Part shown: in pieces, positions 47,722 to 56,301 of the stretch | Layout of the letters: every line of letters begins with the position of its first letter | Numbering within the stretch: the first letter of the stretch is position 1 | Assembly (NCBI GenBank): GCA_963809765.1 | Contig: CAWEKT010000004.1 | Coordinates: 1-64,000 of the forward strand | Source of the DNA: JACVRM01 sp963809765 | GTDB lineage: Bacteria; Actinomycetota; Thermoleophilia; Gaiellales; Gaiellaceae | Length of the DNA stretch: 64,000 nucleotides | Direction: 5' to 3' | Position numbers and translations under genes: made by a program | Notes under the pieces: model-generated | Databases searched by the model: none | Told to the model about the DNA's origin: nothing | Seen by the model: the letters and a program-made list of their open reading frames with translations, nothing else

Positions 47722-48219
47722 CTAGATCGGCGCCATGCGATTGAGGAAGGTGACGGAGTTCGTGTATGGGCCGAGGTCGAACGCGATCCAGGGCTGGCAG
47801 GTCTGCCTGCCCCACGCGTCGACGGTGCAGCTACGCGCGATGTTCCCGCGGCTTCCCGCCACCGTCACGTCGCCGACCACCACGCCCGGGACCGGCTGCT
47901 CGTTGACGGTCACGCGCGTCGGGGTGCCGTTCGGCCGCAGGTGCGGGATGTTCAGCGGCATCCAGCCGCTCGTAAGGAGCCGGCACTCGCCGCCGCGCAC
48001 GCCGGTGATCGAGTACGGGCCGGGGTACGACGGGTGGTTGGTGGTGACCGAGAAGTTGAACGTCTTCGAGCGCAGGGAGTCGAGCGACCCGGCGCTGATC
48101 TGCTTGCAAACCTTGACGTTCCCGCCGAACGCCTCGCCGGCGCCCACGGTCAGCATCGCCACGGTGGCAAGGGCAAGCAGCACGCCCATGCGTCGCGACG
48201 CCCTCTTCGCCTTCCCCAT
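47722..48219 (-). CDS. Secreted uncharacterised protein
   Basis: 165 aa. Basic start KAKRASRRMGVLLALATVAM with a clear signal peptide ending near GAGEAFGG. The mature part is beta-rich with four cysteines (VKVCKQIS, GGECRLLT, RSCTVD and QTCQPW), perhaps two disulphides. Similar short secreted proteins with a VCKQ start occur in actinobacteria; the function is unknown to me. A strong ribosome site, AAAGGGGAGGAC, precedes ATG 48219. Confidence 0.65.
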   Translation of the reverse strand: MGKAKRASRRMGVLLALATVAMLTVGAGEAFGGNVKVCKQISAGSLDSLRSKTFNFSVTTNHPSYPGPYSITGVRGGECRLLTSGWMPLNIPHLRPNGTPTRVTVNEQPVPGVVVGDVTVAGSRGNIARSCTVDAWGRQTCQPWIAFDLGPYTNSVTFLNRMAPI

Positions 48220-48343
48220 GTCCTCCCCTTTCGGGTCTGGCGGGCGTGAGCAAGCCCGCGGTGGAGCGCCGATCCTCGGCGGGCGGCGCAGCCCTGCCAA
48301 GAGGCGCGGGCACGATCTGTCCGCTCCCAGCGACAATCCCGTC

Positions 48344-48871
48344 GTGTCCAGCCAGACGATCGGCACGCTCGAGCTCGACGGTCACCCCGGCGCCGTGCTG
48401 CGGCCGCTCGAGCCCGCAGACGCTGCCAAGCTGCGCCGCATGCGCACGCTGCCCGAGGTACACCGCTGGTGGGGGGACGAGCAGGAGGCGGACTGGCCGT
48501 TCGAGGACGACCCCGAGACGACCAAGCTGGCGATCGTGGTCGACGGCGAGGTGGCCGGGCTGATCCAGTTCTGGGAGGAGCCGGACGAGCGCTACCGCCA
48601 CGCGGGCATCGACATCTTCCTCGCACCGGACTGCCACGGGCGCGGCCTCGGCACCGCCGCCGTCCACCGGCTCGCGCGGCACCTGATCGAGGAGCGCGGC
48701 CACCACCGGCTCACCATCGACCCGGCGGCGGAGAACGCGGCGGCGATCCGCGCCTACGAGAAGGCCGGCTTCCGGCCGGTCGGCGTAATGCGCCGGTACG
48801 AACGCAACTTCGAGGGCGACGGCTGGCACGACAGCCTGCTCATGGACCTGCTCGCGGAGGAGCTGCGATAG
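48344..48871 (+). CDS. GNAT acetyltransferase, aminoglycoside 6'-N-acetyltransferase-like
   Basis: 175 aa. LRPLEPADAAKLRRMRTLPE, VAGLIQFWEEPDERYRHAGI, the acetyl-CoA loop CHGRGLGTAAVHRLARHL, ERGHHRLTIDPAAENAAAIR and YEKAGFRPVGVMRRYER give the AAC(6')-Ib-type GNAT pattern. Whether it acts on aminoglycosides or a cell metabolite cannot be decided from sequence. GTG 48344. Confidence 0.83.
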   Translation: MSSQTIGTLELDGHPGAVLRPLEPADAAKLRRMRTLPEVHRWWGDEQEADWPFEDDPETTKLAIVVDGEVAGLIQFWEEPDERYRHAGIDIFLAPDCHGRGLGTAAVHRLARHLIEERGHHRLTIDPAAENAAAIRAYEKAGFRPVGVMRRYERNFEGDGWHDSLLMDLLAEELR

Positions 48872-48885
48872 ACCCCTTCGCTGAC

Positions 48886-49359
48886 GTGCTGGGCGCGAAC
48901 GAGCGCTACGCCGCCGGCTTCCGGCTCGCCGGCCTCGAGGCCCGTGCTGCCCGTGGCCTGGCGATCCTGACGTGCATGGACTCACGCATCGAGCCGCTGG
49001 CGCTGCTCGGCATCGAGCCGGGCGACGCCAAGATCCTCCGCAACGCGGGCGCCCGGGTCACCGACGACGTGCTGCGGACGCTCGTGCTGGCCACCTACCT
49101 CCTTGGCGTCGAGCGGGCGATGGTGATCGGCCACACGGGCTGCCGCATGACCGCGGAGAGCGAGCAGGCCGTGCACGACGCCGTGCGCGAGGCCGGCGGC
49201 CCCGACACGCGCAGCCTCAGCTTCCTGGTCTCACCCGACCTCGAGGCGACCATCAGCGAAGACGTCGGGCGCATTCGTTCGTGGCCGTACCTGCAGGCCC
49301 TCGAGGTCGGCGGCTTCGTCTACGAGACCGAGACCGGCCGGCTGAAGCAGATCTGCTGA
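48886..49359 (+). CDS. Beta-class carbonic anhydrase-like protein
   Basis: 157 aa. Zinc ligands are visible in LAILTCMDSRIEPLALLGIE (C-x-D-x-R) and AMVIGHTGCRMTAESEQAV (H-x-x-C), with the Asp/Arg dyad intact and ILRNAGARVTDDVLRTLVLA between. The short form matches the small mycobacterial beta-CA type. The frame extends upstream to an ATA at 48868 that overlaps the GNAT stop, and the product would start (I/M)DPFADVLGANERYAAG, as the family usually does. The true start may therefore be 48868; GTG 48886 is the first standard start. Confidence 0.85.
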   Translation: MLGANERYAAGFRLAGLEARAARGLAILTCMDSRIEPLALLGIEPGDAKILRNAGARVTDDVLRTLVLATYLLGVERAMVIGHTGCRMTAESEQAVHDAVREAGGPDTRSLSFLVSPDLEATISEDVGRIRSWPYLQALEVGGFVYETETGRLKQIC

Positions 49360-49405
49360 GGCGACGCCGCGGCAAAACGCGGCTACTGTGCGGGCGAGGG
49401 CCGGG

Positions 49406-51320
49406 GTGAAGAAAGCGATGCAGGTAGCAGTGCTGGCCGCATGTGCGGCTGTCCTCGCCTGCGCCGGTGCGGTCGCGGGAGCCAGCCTCTCGGCGCCGAG
49501 CGCCGAGGCGAGCGCCACAGCGTTCTGCACGGCTAAACAGAAACGCGCGAACCAGCGCGCGCTCACCAAGTTCAAGAAAGGCATGGCCGCCCGCAAGCGC
49601 GCATTCTTCAAGCGCGTCAAGAGCCCGAAGCGCCGGGCGGCCTTCCTGAAGAGCGAGAAGGCAAAGCTCAAGCGGCTGAAGACAAAGGCGGCCTGCCGCG
49701 TCCGGCGGACGACGACGAGCCGCCCGACGACGACCTCGCCGACGACGTCCACGACACTGCAGCCTCCGGCGGGCCCGGATCTCGTGGTGACCGTGACCCC
49801 GGCGACCATCGGGGCGAGCATCCACGAGCCCGTCACGTTGACGGTGCAGGTTGTGAACCGCGGCACGGCGTCAGCCGACGGCGTCACGCTGCTCGGGTCG
49901 TTGCCCTCCACGCTGCGGCGGGTGGCGGCGGGCACCTGCGCGGGCATCACCACCATCAGCTGCCCGCTGGACACCATCGCGCCCACCGGCTCGCGCTCGG
50001 TTCAGATCACCGTGCGGCCGCTCGCGACCGGCACGCTCGTCTACAACCTGGCCGCGTCGGCGGCGGCGGCGGACGTGGCGCCGGCCGACAACAGCACGGC
50101 AGCGAGCATCAACGTGGCCCCGCTGCCGACGTACCCGGCTCCGGCCTCGACCGGTTTCTCGTTCCAGCTACCGGCGCCGGGGTGGGCGGTGGTTCCGCCG
50201 CCCGACCCGAACGCAGCGCCGTTCCCGCCCGTCGGCGAGTGGCAGAAGCCGCCCGGCCTCTTCCTGCCGTCCACGGGCACGCTCCGGGGCGCCGTAATCT
50301 TCGTCGACTTCCCGAACTACCCGGGCTCGGGCGGGACGGAGGAGGCGCTCGCACTGCTTGAGACGGACGCGCAGGCCTGGTACCGCGAGGCCTCCTACGG
50401 CCGCCTGAATCTCGACCTCGTGCACGCGGGCGGCTGGTTCCGGATGTCCCAGCCGGCCGAGCAGTACGGCGTCGCGAGCTACCACAGCGAGGTCAACGCC
50501 AAGATCCGCACCTTCGCGGCCGAGGCGATCCAGCTCGCCGACGCGACCTTCGACTTCAGCCAGACCGACGTCGTCTGGGTGGTCGGCCCGGCGAGCGCCG
50601 AGTCCCAGGTCAGGATCCTGATCAGCCAGCGCTGGCCAGGGGAGGGCCTCACGGCAGACGGCCGCGAGCTGCGCCGCTGGATCACGACGCCGGCCTCCTA
50701 CCCTGCTGTCCCGACGCAGATCGAGCCGGCGCGCTTCTCCCACTGGGCGGTCACGCACGAGCTCGGCCACCTGCTCGGCCTGCCCGACATCTACTACAAG
50801 CAGCCGACGGGCGCGAACACGTTCGAGCTCGCCGGCTGGTGGGACCTCCTCAGCGACGTCCAGCACAGCGCCCACTTCCTGGCCTGGCACAAGTGGCTGC
50901 TCGGCTGGCTCGATCCTGCGCAGCTGCGCGAGGTGCAGGCGGCCGGGCCGACCGGGTCGGTCGAGGAGACGCTGACGCCGCTGGCGGCCCCCGGTGGCCT
51001 GAAGGCGGTCGTTGCGCCCATCTCCTCCAGCGAAGGCGTACGTGGTCGAGACGCGCGCGCCGATGGGCTGGGAGAGGGGGCTCTGCGACCGCGGCGTGCT
51101 GGTCTACACCGTCGATGCCACCAAGAGCAATGCCAACGGGCCCGTGCAGATGATGCCGGCTCACGGCGCCACGACATCTCCGACCTGCGGGCCGATCTTC
51201 GATGCCGCGTTCGGCCTCGGCGCGGGCGAGGTTCCCGTCTTCGACGACGGTATCGTCCGGGTTGACGTTCTCGAGGAGCAGGCAGACGGCTCGCGCCGAG
51301 TTCGCGTCACCCGCACGTAG
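49406..51320 (+). CDS. Secreted M6-like metalloprotease with DUF11-type domain, frameshifted near the end
   Basis: Signal peptide MQVAVLAACAAVLACAGAVA, then a lysine/arginine-rich helical stretch (residues about 45-95), a threonine-rich linker (TTTSRPTTTSPTTSTT), a beta-sandwich (VTLTVQVVNRGTASADGVTL) of the DUF11/CARDB kind and a protease domain from residue 290. Zinc ligands lie in VTHELGHLLGLPDIYY (H-E-x-x-H-x-x-G-x-x-D). An indel near 51040 precedes the C-terminal beta domain (VYTVDATKSNANGPVQM). About 637 aa. Probably a surface or exported peptidase. Confidence 0.85.
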
Positions 51321-51328
51321 GGATCGTC

Positions 51329-52481
51329 TCAACTACCGAGGCGGGTCACGGCGCCCGTCGCGGCGTCGACGCGCAGGAGCCCCGGCCGGCCGCGTTCAGT
51401 CGCGTACACCGTGCCGTCGGCCGCCACCGCGACTCCGTCCGGGCCGGTCGCCGCCGCAAGCGTCGTGGCCTCGCCCGCAGCGTCGACCCTGACGATCCGG
51501 TTGCCGCCGAAGAGCGCCGCGTAGATCCGTCCGTCCGGGCCGAGCGCGAGATCGACCGGCAGCGCCAGATCGCGCGCGACCGTCGAGATGTGCCCGTCGG
51601 GCGCGACCTTGCGGATGCGGCCGGCGGGGGTCTCGCAGAAGTACACGGAGCCGTCGCCGGCGACGGCGATCCCGTGCGGCTGGCTGAGCTGAGCGGCGAG
51701 CGCCGGGCCCCCGTCGCCGCCGCTGCCGCCGCCCGCGAGGGTCGTGATCTTCCCGGACACCGCGTCGACGCGGCGGACACGTCCACCGAGTTCGGTGATG
51801 AAGAGGTTGCCGGCCGCGTCCTGCGCGACCGACGTCGGGGTGTCGAGCAGTGCGGCCGCCGCCGGCCCGCCGTCGCCGGAGAAGCCCGCCTGCATCCCGC
51901 CCGCGATCGGCTCGAGCCCGCCGCCGGCGAGACGTTGGACTCGGCGGCCCTCGGTCACCGCCACGAGCCCGCGCGGCCCGGTGGCGACCTCGACCGGGAA
52001 GTCGACGCGGGCGAGCCGAATCCACCTGCCGCCAGCGAAGCGGAGGAGCTGGTTGCCCGCCGTGTCGGCGACCACGGGCGTGCCCGACGCCTCGACGGCG
52101 ACGTCGGCGAGCCCGACTGCCCGCACCGGCGCCGGGACGCGCGACGACCGCGCCGAGCCGGAACGTCCGCGCGCCGACCTGGGCCGCGTACACCCACCGC
52201 CCCGCCGACGGGAACACGACCGAGGCGCGGTAGCGCCCCGCGCCCGCAGCGCGGGCGGTGAACGACCGGCGCGCGCCCGCGCGCGAGATCACGAGCCGCG
52301 GCCGCAACCCTGCCACCGGGCGGCCCGCCCGGCGCACCTGCAGGTCGGCGCGCCACACAGAGCCGGCCACCGGCGAGGCCGGTCGTGTCCCGAGCGAGAC
52401 CGTCAGCCCGGTTGTCGGCGCCCCCTGCTGAAGGGCGCCGACCAGGGCGAACAGCGCCAGGCCGAGGCTGACAGGCGTCAC
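51329..52481 (-). CDS. Exported NHL-repeat protein with N-terminal Ig-like domain, frameshifted
   Basis: Signal peptide LGLALFALVGALQQGAP, a beta-sandwich (RPRLVISRAGARRSFTARAA, GRYRASVVFPSAGRWVYAAQ), then, after an indel near 52130, a beta-propeller of NHL type: VADTAGNQLLRF, QDAAGNLFITELGGRVRRVD, AVAGDGSVYFCETPAGRIRK, ALGPDGRIYAALFGGNRIVR and AVAADGTVYATERGRPG. No enzyme residues are evident. It ends 9 nt from the convergent protease stop. The Ig-like part is related to the protein at 44059-44550. Confidence 0.78.
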
Positions 52482-52524
52482 GACGCGTGGCAGGAGGGAG
52501 CCATGCGCGCCCGACGCTAGCAGA

Positions 52525-52543
52525 TTGCAAAACTTCTTTGCAA
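52525..52543. promoter_or_regulatory. Operator-like inverted repeat TTGCAAAACTTCTTTGCAA
   Basis: Perfect 7-bp arms TTGCAAA/TTTGCAA around ACTTC. It ends 3 nt before the -10 hexamer TAGGCT (52547-52552), which is 6 nt before ATG 52559. A repressor bound here would block the promoter, so the ArsR protein probably controls its own gene. It is strikingly A/T-rich in this genome. Confidence 0.6.
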
Positions 52544-52558
52544 AAGTAGGCTGTAGTC

Positions 52559-53149
52559 ATGACTGGCGTAGGATCGGCGGCCGTGGCGGGCGACGCGAGC
52601 GAGCAGGTCCCGAGGGAAGCGGTTGCAAGCAGCGCACAGCTGCAGGCGATGGCCCACCCCCTCCGGATCCGCATCCTCGAGGTGCTGCGGGAGGGGCCGG
52701 CCACTGCCTCGACGCTTGCACGGCGGCTCGGGGAGTCGTCCGGCGCGACGAGCTATCACCTGCGCGCGCTCGCACGCGCGGAGCTCGTCGAGGAGGACGA
52801 GCAGCGAAGCCGTCGCGAGCGCTGGTGGCGGCGCCGGACCGCGCGCATCATCTTCCCCACCGGCTCGCCGGAGCCGGACGTGCGCGCGGCCGAGGCGCGG
52901 TTGCGGTCGTTCTTCATCTCGCGCGACGAGCGGCTCCTGGCGCAGTTCCTCGCCCACCAGCACGAGCTCGATGCGACGTGGGACAACGCGTCGTTCGTCG
53001 GCTCGTGGGAGGTGGAGCTCACACCAGACGAAGCAGTCGCCCTCGGGCGCGAGATCCTCGCGCTCATCGACCGTTACCGCGAGCCGCGCGCGGTCGAGGG
53101 TGTGAGCCGGATGGGCGTCAGCTTTCGGGCGCTGCCGATCTTCGACTAG
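52559..53149 (+). CDS. ArsR-type winged-helix regulator (HTH_20)
   Basis: 196 aa. The HTH is AMAHPLRIRILEVLREGPAT with STLARRLGESSGATSYHLRA, followed by the wing LVEEDEQRSRRERWWRRR. The C-terminal helical domain (LRSFFISRDERLLAQFLAHQ and ELTPDEAVALGREILALIDR) is the kind seen in YdfH/HTH_20 regulators without metal sites. It probably represses its own transcription through the 52525 operator. Intact. Confidence 0.87.
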   Translation: MTGVGSAAVAGDASEQVPREAVASSAQLQAMAHPLRIRILEVLREGPATASTLARRLGESSGATSYHLRALARAELVEEDEQRSRRERWWRRRTARIIFPTGSPEPDVRAAEARLRSFFISRDERLLAQFLAHQHELDATWDNASFVGSWEVELTPDEAVALGREILALIDRYREPRAVEGVSRMGVSFRALPIFD

Positions 53150-53154
53150 ACGTC

Positions 53155-53715
53155 GTGCGGACGCTCGAGACCGAGCGGCTCGTGCTGCGGCCACCGCTCT
53201 CCCAGGACGTCGACGACCTGGTGGCACTCGACGCTGATCCGGAGGTGATGCGCTACATCAACGGTGGCCGCCCGACGCCGCGCGCCGAGATCGAGGCCGG
53301 CGTGCGTGAGTCCGCGTCGTATCGCTGGATCGCGCATGAGCAGCCGGCGGGCTCCTTCGTGGGCTGGTTCTCGCTCAGGCCGACGCCGGACGATCCGGGC
53401 GAGCGCGAGCTCGGCTACCGGCTGCGGCGCGAGGTCTGGGGTCGCGGCTACGCGACGGAGGGAGCCTGCGCGCTGGTCGAGCTCGCCTTCGCGGAGCTCG
53501 CCGCCCGGCGAGTGTGGGCGCAGACCATGACCGTGAACACCGCCTCGCGCCGGGTGCTCGAGCGCTGCGGCCTGCGCTTCATGCGCACGTTCCACCTCGA
53601 GTGGCCCGAGCCGATCGAGGGCGCGGAACTGGGCGACGTCGAGTACGAGCTCCTGCGCGAGGACTGGCGGGCCGGGCGTCCGCGAGAGCACCACGCGCGA
53701 TACTCCCGGCGATGA
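53155..53715 (+). CDS. GNAT acetyltransferase, RimJ/RimL type
   Basis: 186 aa. LETERLVLRPPLSQDVDDLV, VMRYINGGRPTPRAEIEAGV, ELGYRLRREVWGRGYATEGA (acetyl-CoA loop) and VWAQTMTVNTASRRVLERCG with LRFMRTFHLEWP are typical of N-terminal or small-molecule acetylases of the RimJ group. GTG 53155 is 5 nt after the ArsR stop, so it is likely under the same operator. The cupin gene overlaps its end (ATGA). Confidence 0.87.
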   Translation: MRTLETERLVLRPPLSQDVDDLVALDADPEVMRYINGGRPTPRAEIEAGVRESASYRWIAHEQPAGSFVGWFSLRPTPDDPGERELGYRLRREVWGRGYATEGACALVELAFAELAARRVWAQTMTVNTASRRVLERCGLRFMRTFHLEWPEPIEGAELGDVEYELLREDWRAGRPREHHARYSRR

Positions 53716-54077
53716 GCGCATTCGCGAGCTCCGGCGATCTCCCGCTGAAGGGCGTCTGGGGCGGCATTCACGCCCGGTCGGTGGCCGGTGAGCGCCTGTC
53801 GCTCGCGGTCGTCGAGCTCGATCCCGGCGCCGTCGCCCGCGAGCACAGCCACCCGCACGAGCAGCTCGGCATGGTGCTGAGCGGCCGCATGACCTTCCGG
53901 GTCGGCGACGAGACCCGCGAGCTCGGCCCGGGCGACACCTGGACGATCCCGTCGAACACGCCGCACGAGGCGACGGCCGGGCCGGACGGGGCGGTCGTCA
54001 TCGACGTCTTCGCGCCGGTGCGCGAGGACTGGGAGGCGCTCGACGCCGCGCCGGCTCGCCCTCCGCGCTGGCCCTAG
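53712..54077 (+). CDS. Cupin-domain protein
   Basis: 121 aa. Motif 1 PGAVAREHSHPHEQLGMVLS and motif 2 PGDTWTIPSNTPHEATAGP supply three His and one Glu ligand positions; the end VIDVFAPVREDWEALD is shared with the cupin at 58237-58605 (DVDVFSPPRQDWLDG). Third gene of the ArsR-GNAT-cupin operon. Substrate unknown. Confidence 0.86.
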   Translation: MSAFASSGDLPLKGVWGGIHARSVAGERLSLAVVELDPGAVAREHSHPHEQLGMVLSGRMTFRVGDETRELGPGDTWTIPSNTPHEATAGPDGAVVIDVFAPVREDWEALDAAPARPPRWP

Positions 54078-54113
54078 GCGCCGCCGTGAACCCCGTGAAC
54101 TACGGGCGCCTAG
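54074..54113 (+). terminator. Inverted repeat after the cupin operon
   Basis: CTAGGCGCC (54074-54082, including the cupin stop codon) pairs with GGCGCCTAG (54105-54113) over a 22-nt loop holding two CCGTGAAC repeats. There is no T-run, so the terminator role is a guess. Confidence 0.35.
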
Positions 54114-54253
54114 AGCGCGCCTCTCGCGTCTGCGGCATCGCGATCCTCGCGCTTGCAGTGCCATCCACAGCCCTGTCCTGGGCGCAAGACGGTCCGCAAT
54201 GGGCGATCGCCCTGCTTGTGGCCCACCTGTACATCGGATCGGCGTGCACGTGA
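54086..54253 (+). CDS. Possible small membrane protein, perhaps continuing past TGA
   Basis: 55 aa from GTG 54086 (in-frame GTG 54095 also possible). It reads VNYGRLERASRVCGIAILAL, then PSTALSWAQDGPQWAIALLV, with two hydrophobic segments. After the TGA at 54251 the same frame continues for 25 codons with GLPWLLRRSRAREWPFPNRN and ends at TAG 54331, like a cytoplasmic basic tail. Either the gene is 81 codons with a base error or nonsense mutation at 54251, or only the first part is real. Not recognised. It fills the 54078-54340 gap. Confidence 0.35.
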   Translation: MNPVNYGRLERASRVCGIAILALAVPSTALSWAQDGPQWAIALLVAHLYIGSACT

Positions 54254-54340
54254 GGCCTGCCGTGGCTGCTCCGTCGCTCGCGTGCTCGCGAGTGGCCTTT
54301 CCCCAATCGAAACGACAAGACCACCGAGTAGGCGGCCGCG

Positions 54341-54754
54341 CTAGAGGTCGAGCGCCTCGAGCGCGCGCTGGAACATGTCCTCACGGACGTACACGACGTA
54401 TCCGAACGAGCCCTCGCCGTCGGTGACGCCGGCCGAGGCGTAGATGTCGACGCCCGCGTCGACCAGCCGCTGGTGCACCGTCGCGAGCGCGCCGAGCTCG
54501 TCGTCGCCTTGCACGAGGAAGGCGCGGTAGGGCCCGTCGAGCGGCAGGTTGGCTGCCCGTGCCTCGGCGACCAGCACCTGCGGTTGCTCCGGGAAGAGCG
54601 CGAACTGGGCGAGGGCCGGACCGCTCGGAACGGCGGTGAAGGCGAGCAGGTTCACGCGGCGCTCGGCCAGTGCAGTCAGAACCTGGTAGGCGGCGCCAAG
54701 CTCGTCCCGGACGGTCGCGTAGTAGTACTCGACAGCTCGAATCCGGAACGCCAT
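54341..54754 (-). CDS. ACT-domain-like protein
   Basis: 137 aa. The text YYYATVRDELGAAYQVLTAL, VNLLAFTAVPSGPALAQFAL, VHQRLVDAGVDIYASAGVTD and GSFGYVVYVREDMFQRALEA follows a double beta-alpha-beta ACT pattern, a ligand-binding fold often used to sense amino acids. No attached catalytic or DNA-binding domain is seen. Intact; function unknown. Confidence 0.65.
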   Translation of the reverse strand: MAFRIRAVEYYYATVRDELGAAYQVLTALAERRVNLLAFTAVPSGPALAQFALFPEQPQVLVAEARAANLPLDGPYRAFLVQGDDELGALATVHQRLVDAGVDIYASAGVTDGEGSFGYVVYVREDMFQRALEALDL

Positions 54755-54769
54755 CGCGCACCGCCGGGC

Positions 54770-55315
54770 TCAGCCCGGCAGCCAGCCCTCCTCGTACGCG
54801 ACGGGATGGCTCCGCTCGAAGCGGGCGTATGCCTCAGCCGCGACCGTGGTCTCCTGCTCGACCCCGGCGCCGTGACGGAGCGCCGCCTGGTCGACCGGGT
54901 AGCCACCCCACTCCGTCCCGGTGGAGCGCTCCCGAGCGCCGACCGCGACGACCACGCACGGCCCGTCACCGGCGCCGACGATCACATGAGCTGCGCCGGC
55001 CGGGCAATGGACGAAGTCCCACCGGCGGAGCGGGCGCTCCTGACCCTCGACGATCAGCAGCGCCTCGCCTGAGACGACGAGGAAGTCCTCCTGGTCGGCT
55101 TCGTGGTGGTACATGGCCATCGGCTCACCGGGTTCCAGCACGCGGATGTTGACGCCGACCTGCGGAAACTCCCCGCGCGTGCCCTCGAACTCGCCGACAT
55201 GACCCCGCCCTGGCGCACGCCGCCAGCGCGCCTTGCGCGCGTTGAGCACGAACCAGCCGTCGTTCGCCGGCGCGAGGCCATGGTCGACCTGCTCGAGCGT
55301 CGCCTCGGGAACCAT
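54770..55315 (-). CDS. Cupin-domain protein, tandem paralogue A
   Basis: About 181 aa from ATG 55315 (TTG 55351 possible). NDGWFVLNARKARWRRAPGR at the N-terminus is nearly the same as in paralogue B. Motif 1 is PMAMYHHEADQEDFLVVSGE and motif 2 is RRWDFVHCPAGAAHVIVGAG, followed by PCVVVAVGARE and YPVDQAALRHGAGVE. The H-x-E-x(n)-E pattern keeps metal ligands. Its pair lies 270 nt upstream on the same strand; the repeat at 55431 separates them. Confidence 0.85.
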   Translation of the reverse strand: MVPEATLEQVDHGLAPANDGWFVLNARKARWRRAPGRGHVGEFEGTRGEFPQVGVNIRVLEPGEPMAMYHHEADQEDFLVVSGEALLIVEGQERPLRRWDFVHCPAGAAHVIVGAGDGPCVVVAVGARERSTGTEWGGYPVDQAALRHGAGVEQETTVAAEAYARFERSHPVAYEEGWLPG

Positions 55316-55430
55316 CGGCGGAGCCTGCCGCACCAGCCCGGACGACTGCAAGCCGAACCGTCACCTGACGTCGCAGCGGTCCCGGCCGATCCCTGTGGAA
55401 CGCTCGGCACGGAAGCGGCGCCGTCCCGGC

Positions 55431-55507
55431 ACAGACACGTGATCGCTTCCCGGCTACCGTCCGAGCCGGGCGGGTGGTGGAGGCGTTCACTCCCCTCTGG
55501 GAGGGTG
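55431..55507 (+). repeat. Dispersed intergenic repeat, copy 2
   Basis: Inverted copy of 18729-18803. 55455-55483 is identical to the reverse complement of 18750-18778. In this orientation the element runs from an ACAGACACGTG start through the identical block to a hairpin (CTCCCC ... GGGAGGG near 55490-55507). It occupies the gap between the two cupin paralogues, antisense to them; the rest of that gap (55352-55585) shows nothing clear. Confidence 0.7.
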
Positions 55508-55585
55508 GGGTGTGCTTTCCGGCCTGCCCCCAGCGGACCTGTCCGGAAGGGACGCTGCGGCAGGTGCGGGTACCCGCGCGGCTGG

Positions 55586-56131
55586 TCAGTCGCCGGGGAG
55601 CCAGCTCGGCCAGCACTGGGTCGGCTGGCGGCGGGCCGCGTTCTTGTATGCCTCCGCGCCGCTCGAGGTCTCGACCTCGACGCCCGCGCCGTGGCGGAGC
55701 GCGACCTCGTCCACCGGGTAGCCGAGCCCGTCGGGATCGTCGATGTGCTCGCGGGCGCCGACCGCCAGGACCACGCAGGGGCCGCTGCCTGCGCCGAGGA
55801 TGATGTGCTTCGTGTGCGGCGGGCAGTGCACGAAGTCCCACTGGCGCAGCGGCCGCTCCTGGCCCTCGACCAACAGCAGGGCCTCGCCGGAGAGGATGAG
55901 GAAGTCCTCCTGGTCGGCCTCCCAGTGGTACATGCCCATCGCCTCGCCACGCTCGAGCACGGCCAGATGGACACCCACCTGCGGGAACTCGTGCTCGCCC
56001 TCGAAGTTCGAGTAGGCACCGCGGCCCGGCGCGTGCCGCCAGTTGGCGTCGCGCGCGTTCAGCACGAACCAGCCCTCGCCGCCGGCGGAACTGCCGTGTC
56101 CGGTGTCCGCGAGCGGGGCCTCGGGAATCAC
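55586..56131 (-). CDS. Cupin-domain protein, tandem paralogue B
   Basis: About 181 aa from GTG 56131, matching the start of paralogue A (VIPEAPLADTGHGS); GTG 56173 is an in-frame alternative. GEGWFVLNARDANWRHAPGR, AMGMYHWEADQEDFLILSGE, LRQWDFVHCPPHTKHIILGA, PCVVLAVGAREHI and YPVDEVALRHGAGVEVET mirror paralogue A. Both are therefore a local duplication. Substrate unknown; the cysteine in motif 2 (VHCP) is kept in both. Confidence 0.85.
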   Translation of the reverse strand: MIPEAPLADTGHGSSAGGEGWFVLNARDANWRHAPGRGAYSNFEGEHEFPQVGVHLAVLERGEAMGMYHWEADQEDFLILSGEALLLVEGQERPLRQWDFVHCPPHTKHIILGAGSGPCVVLAVGAREHIDDPDGLGYPVDEVALRHGAGVEVETSSGAEAYKNAARRQPTQCWPSWLPGD

Positions 56132-56288
56132 GCGCGCCAGCCTGCCGGAACCGGGCGGCGCCCGCAAGCGCACACATGCCGGATCTCCTAGCGCCGCGGC
56201 TGCTCCTGCACCTCGCGGCCCGCGAACACGAGAATCTGCCCGCCCGTCGGCGGCGAGCAGGCGCTCTAGACCCCGGCCGACGCCGCTC

Positions 56289-56294
56289 TAGGAT
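56289..56294 (+). promoter_or_regulatory. -10 hexamer TAGGAT, leaderless type
   Basis: TAGGAT, 7 nt before GTG 56302. It overlaps the in-frame ATG 56293 and so favours the GTG, three codons later, as the start. Confidence 0.5.
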
Positions 56295-56301
56295 GAGCGT
56301 C

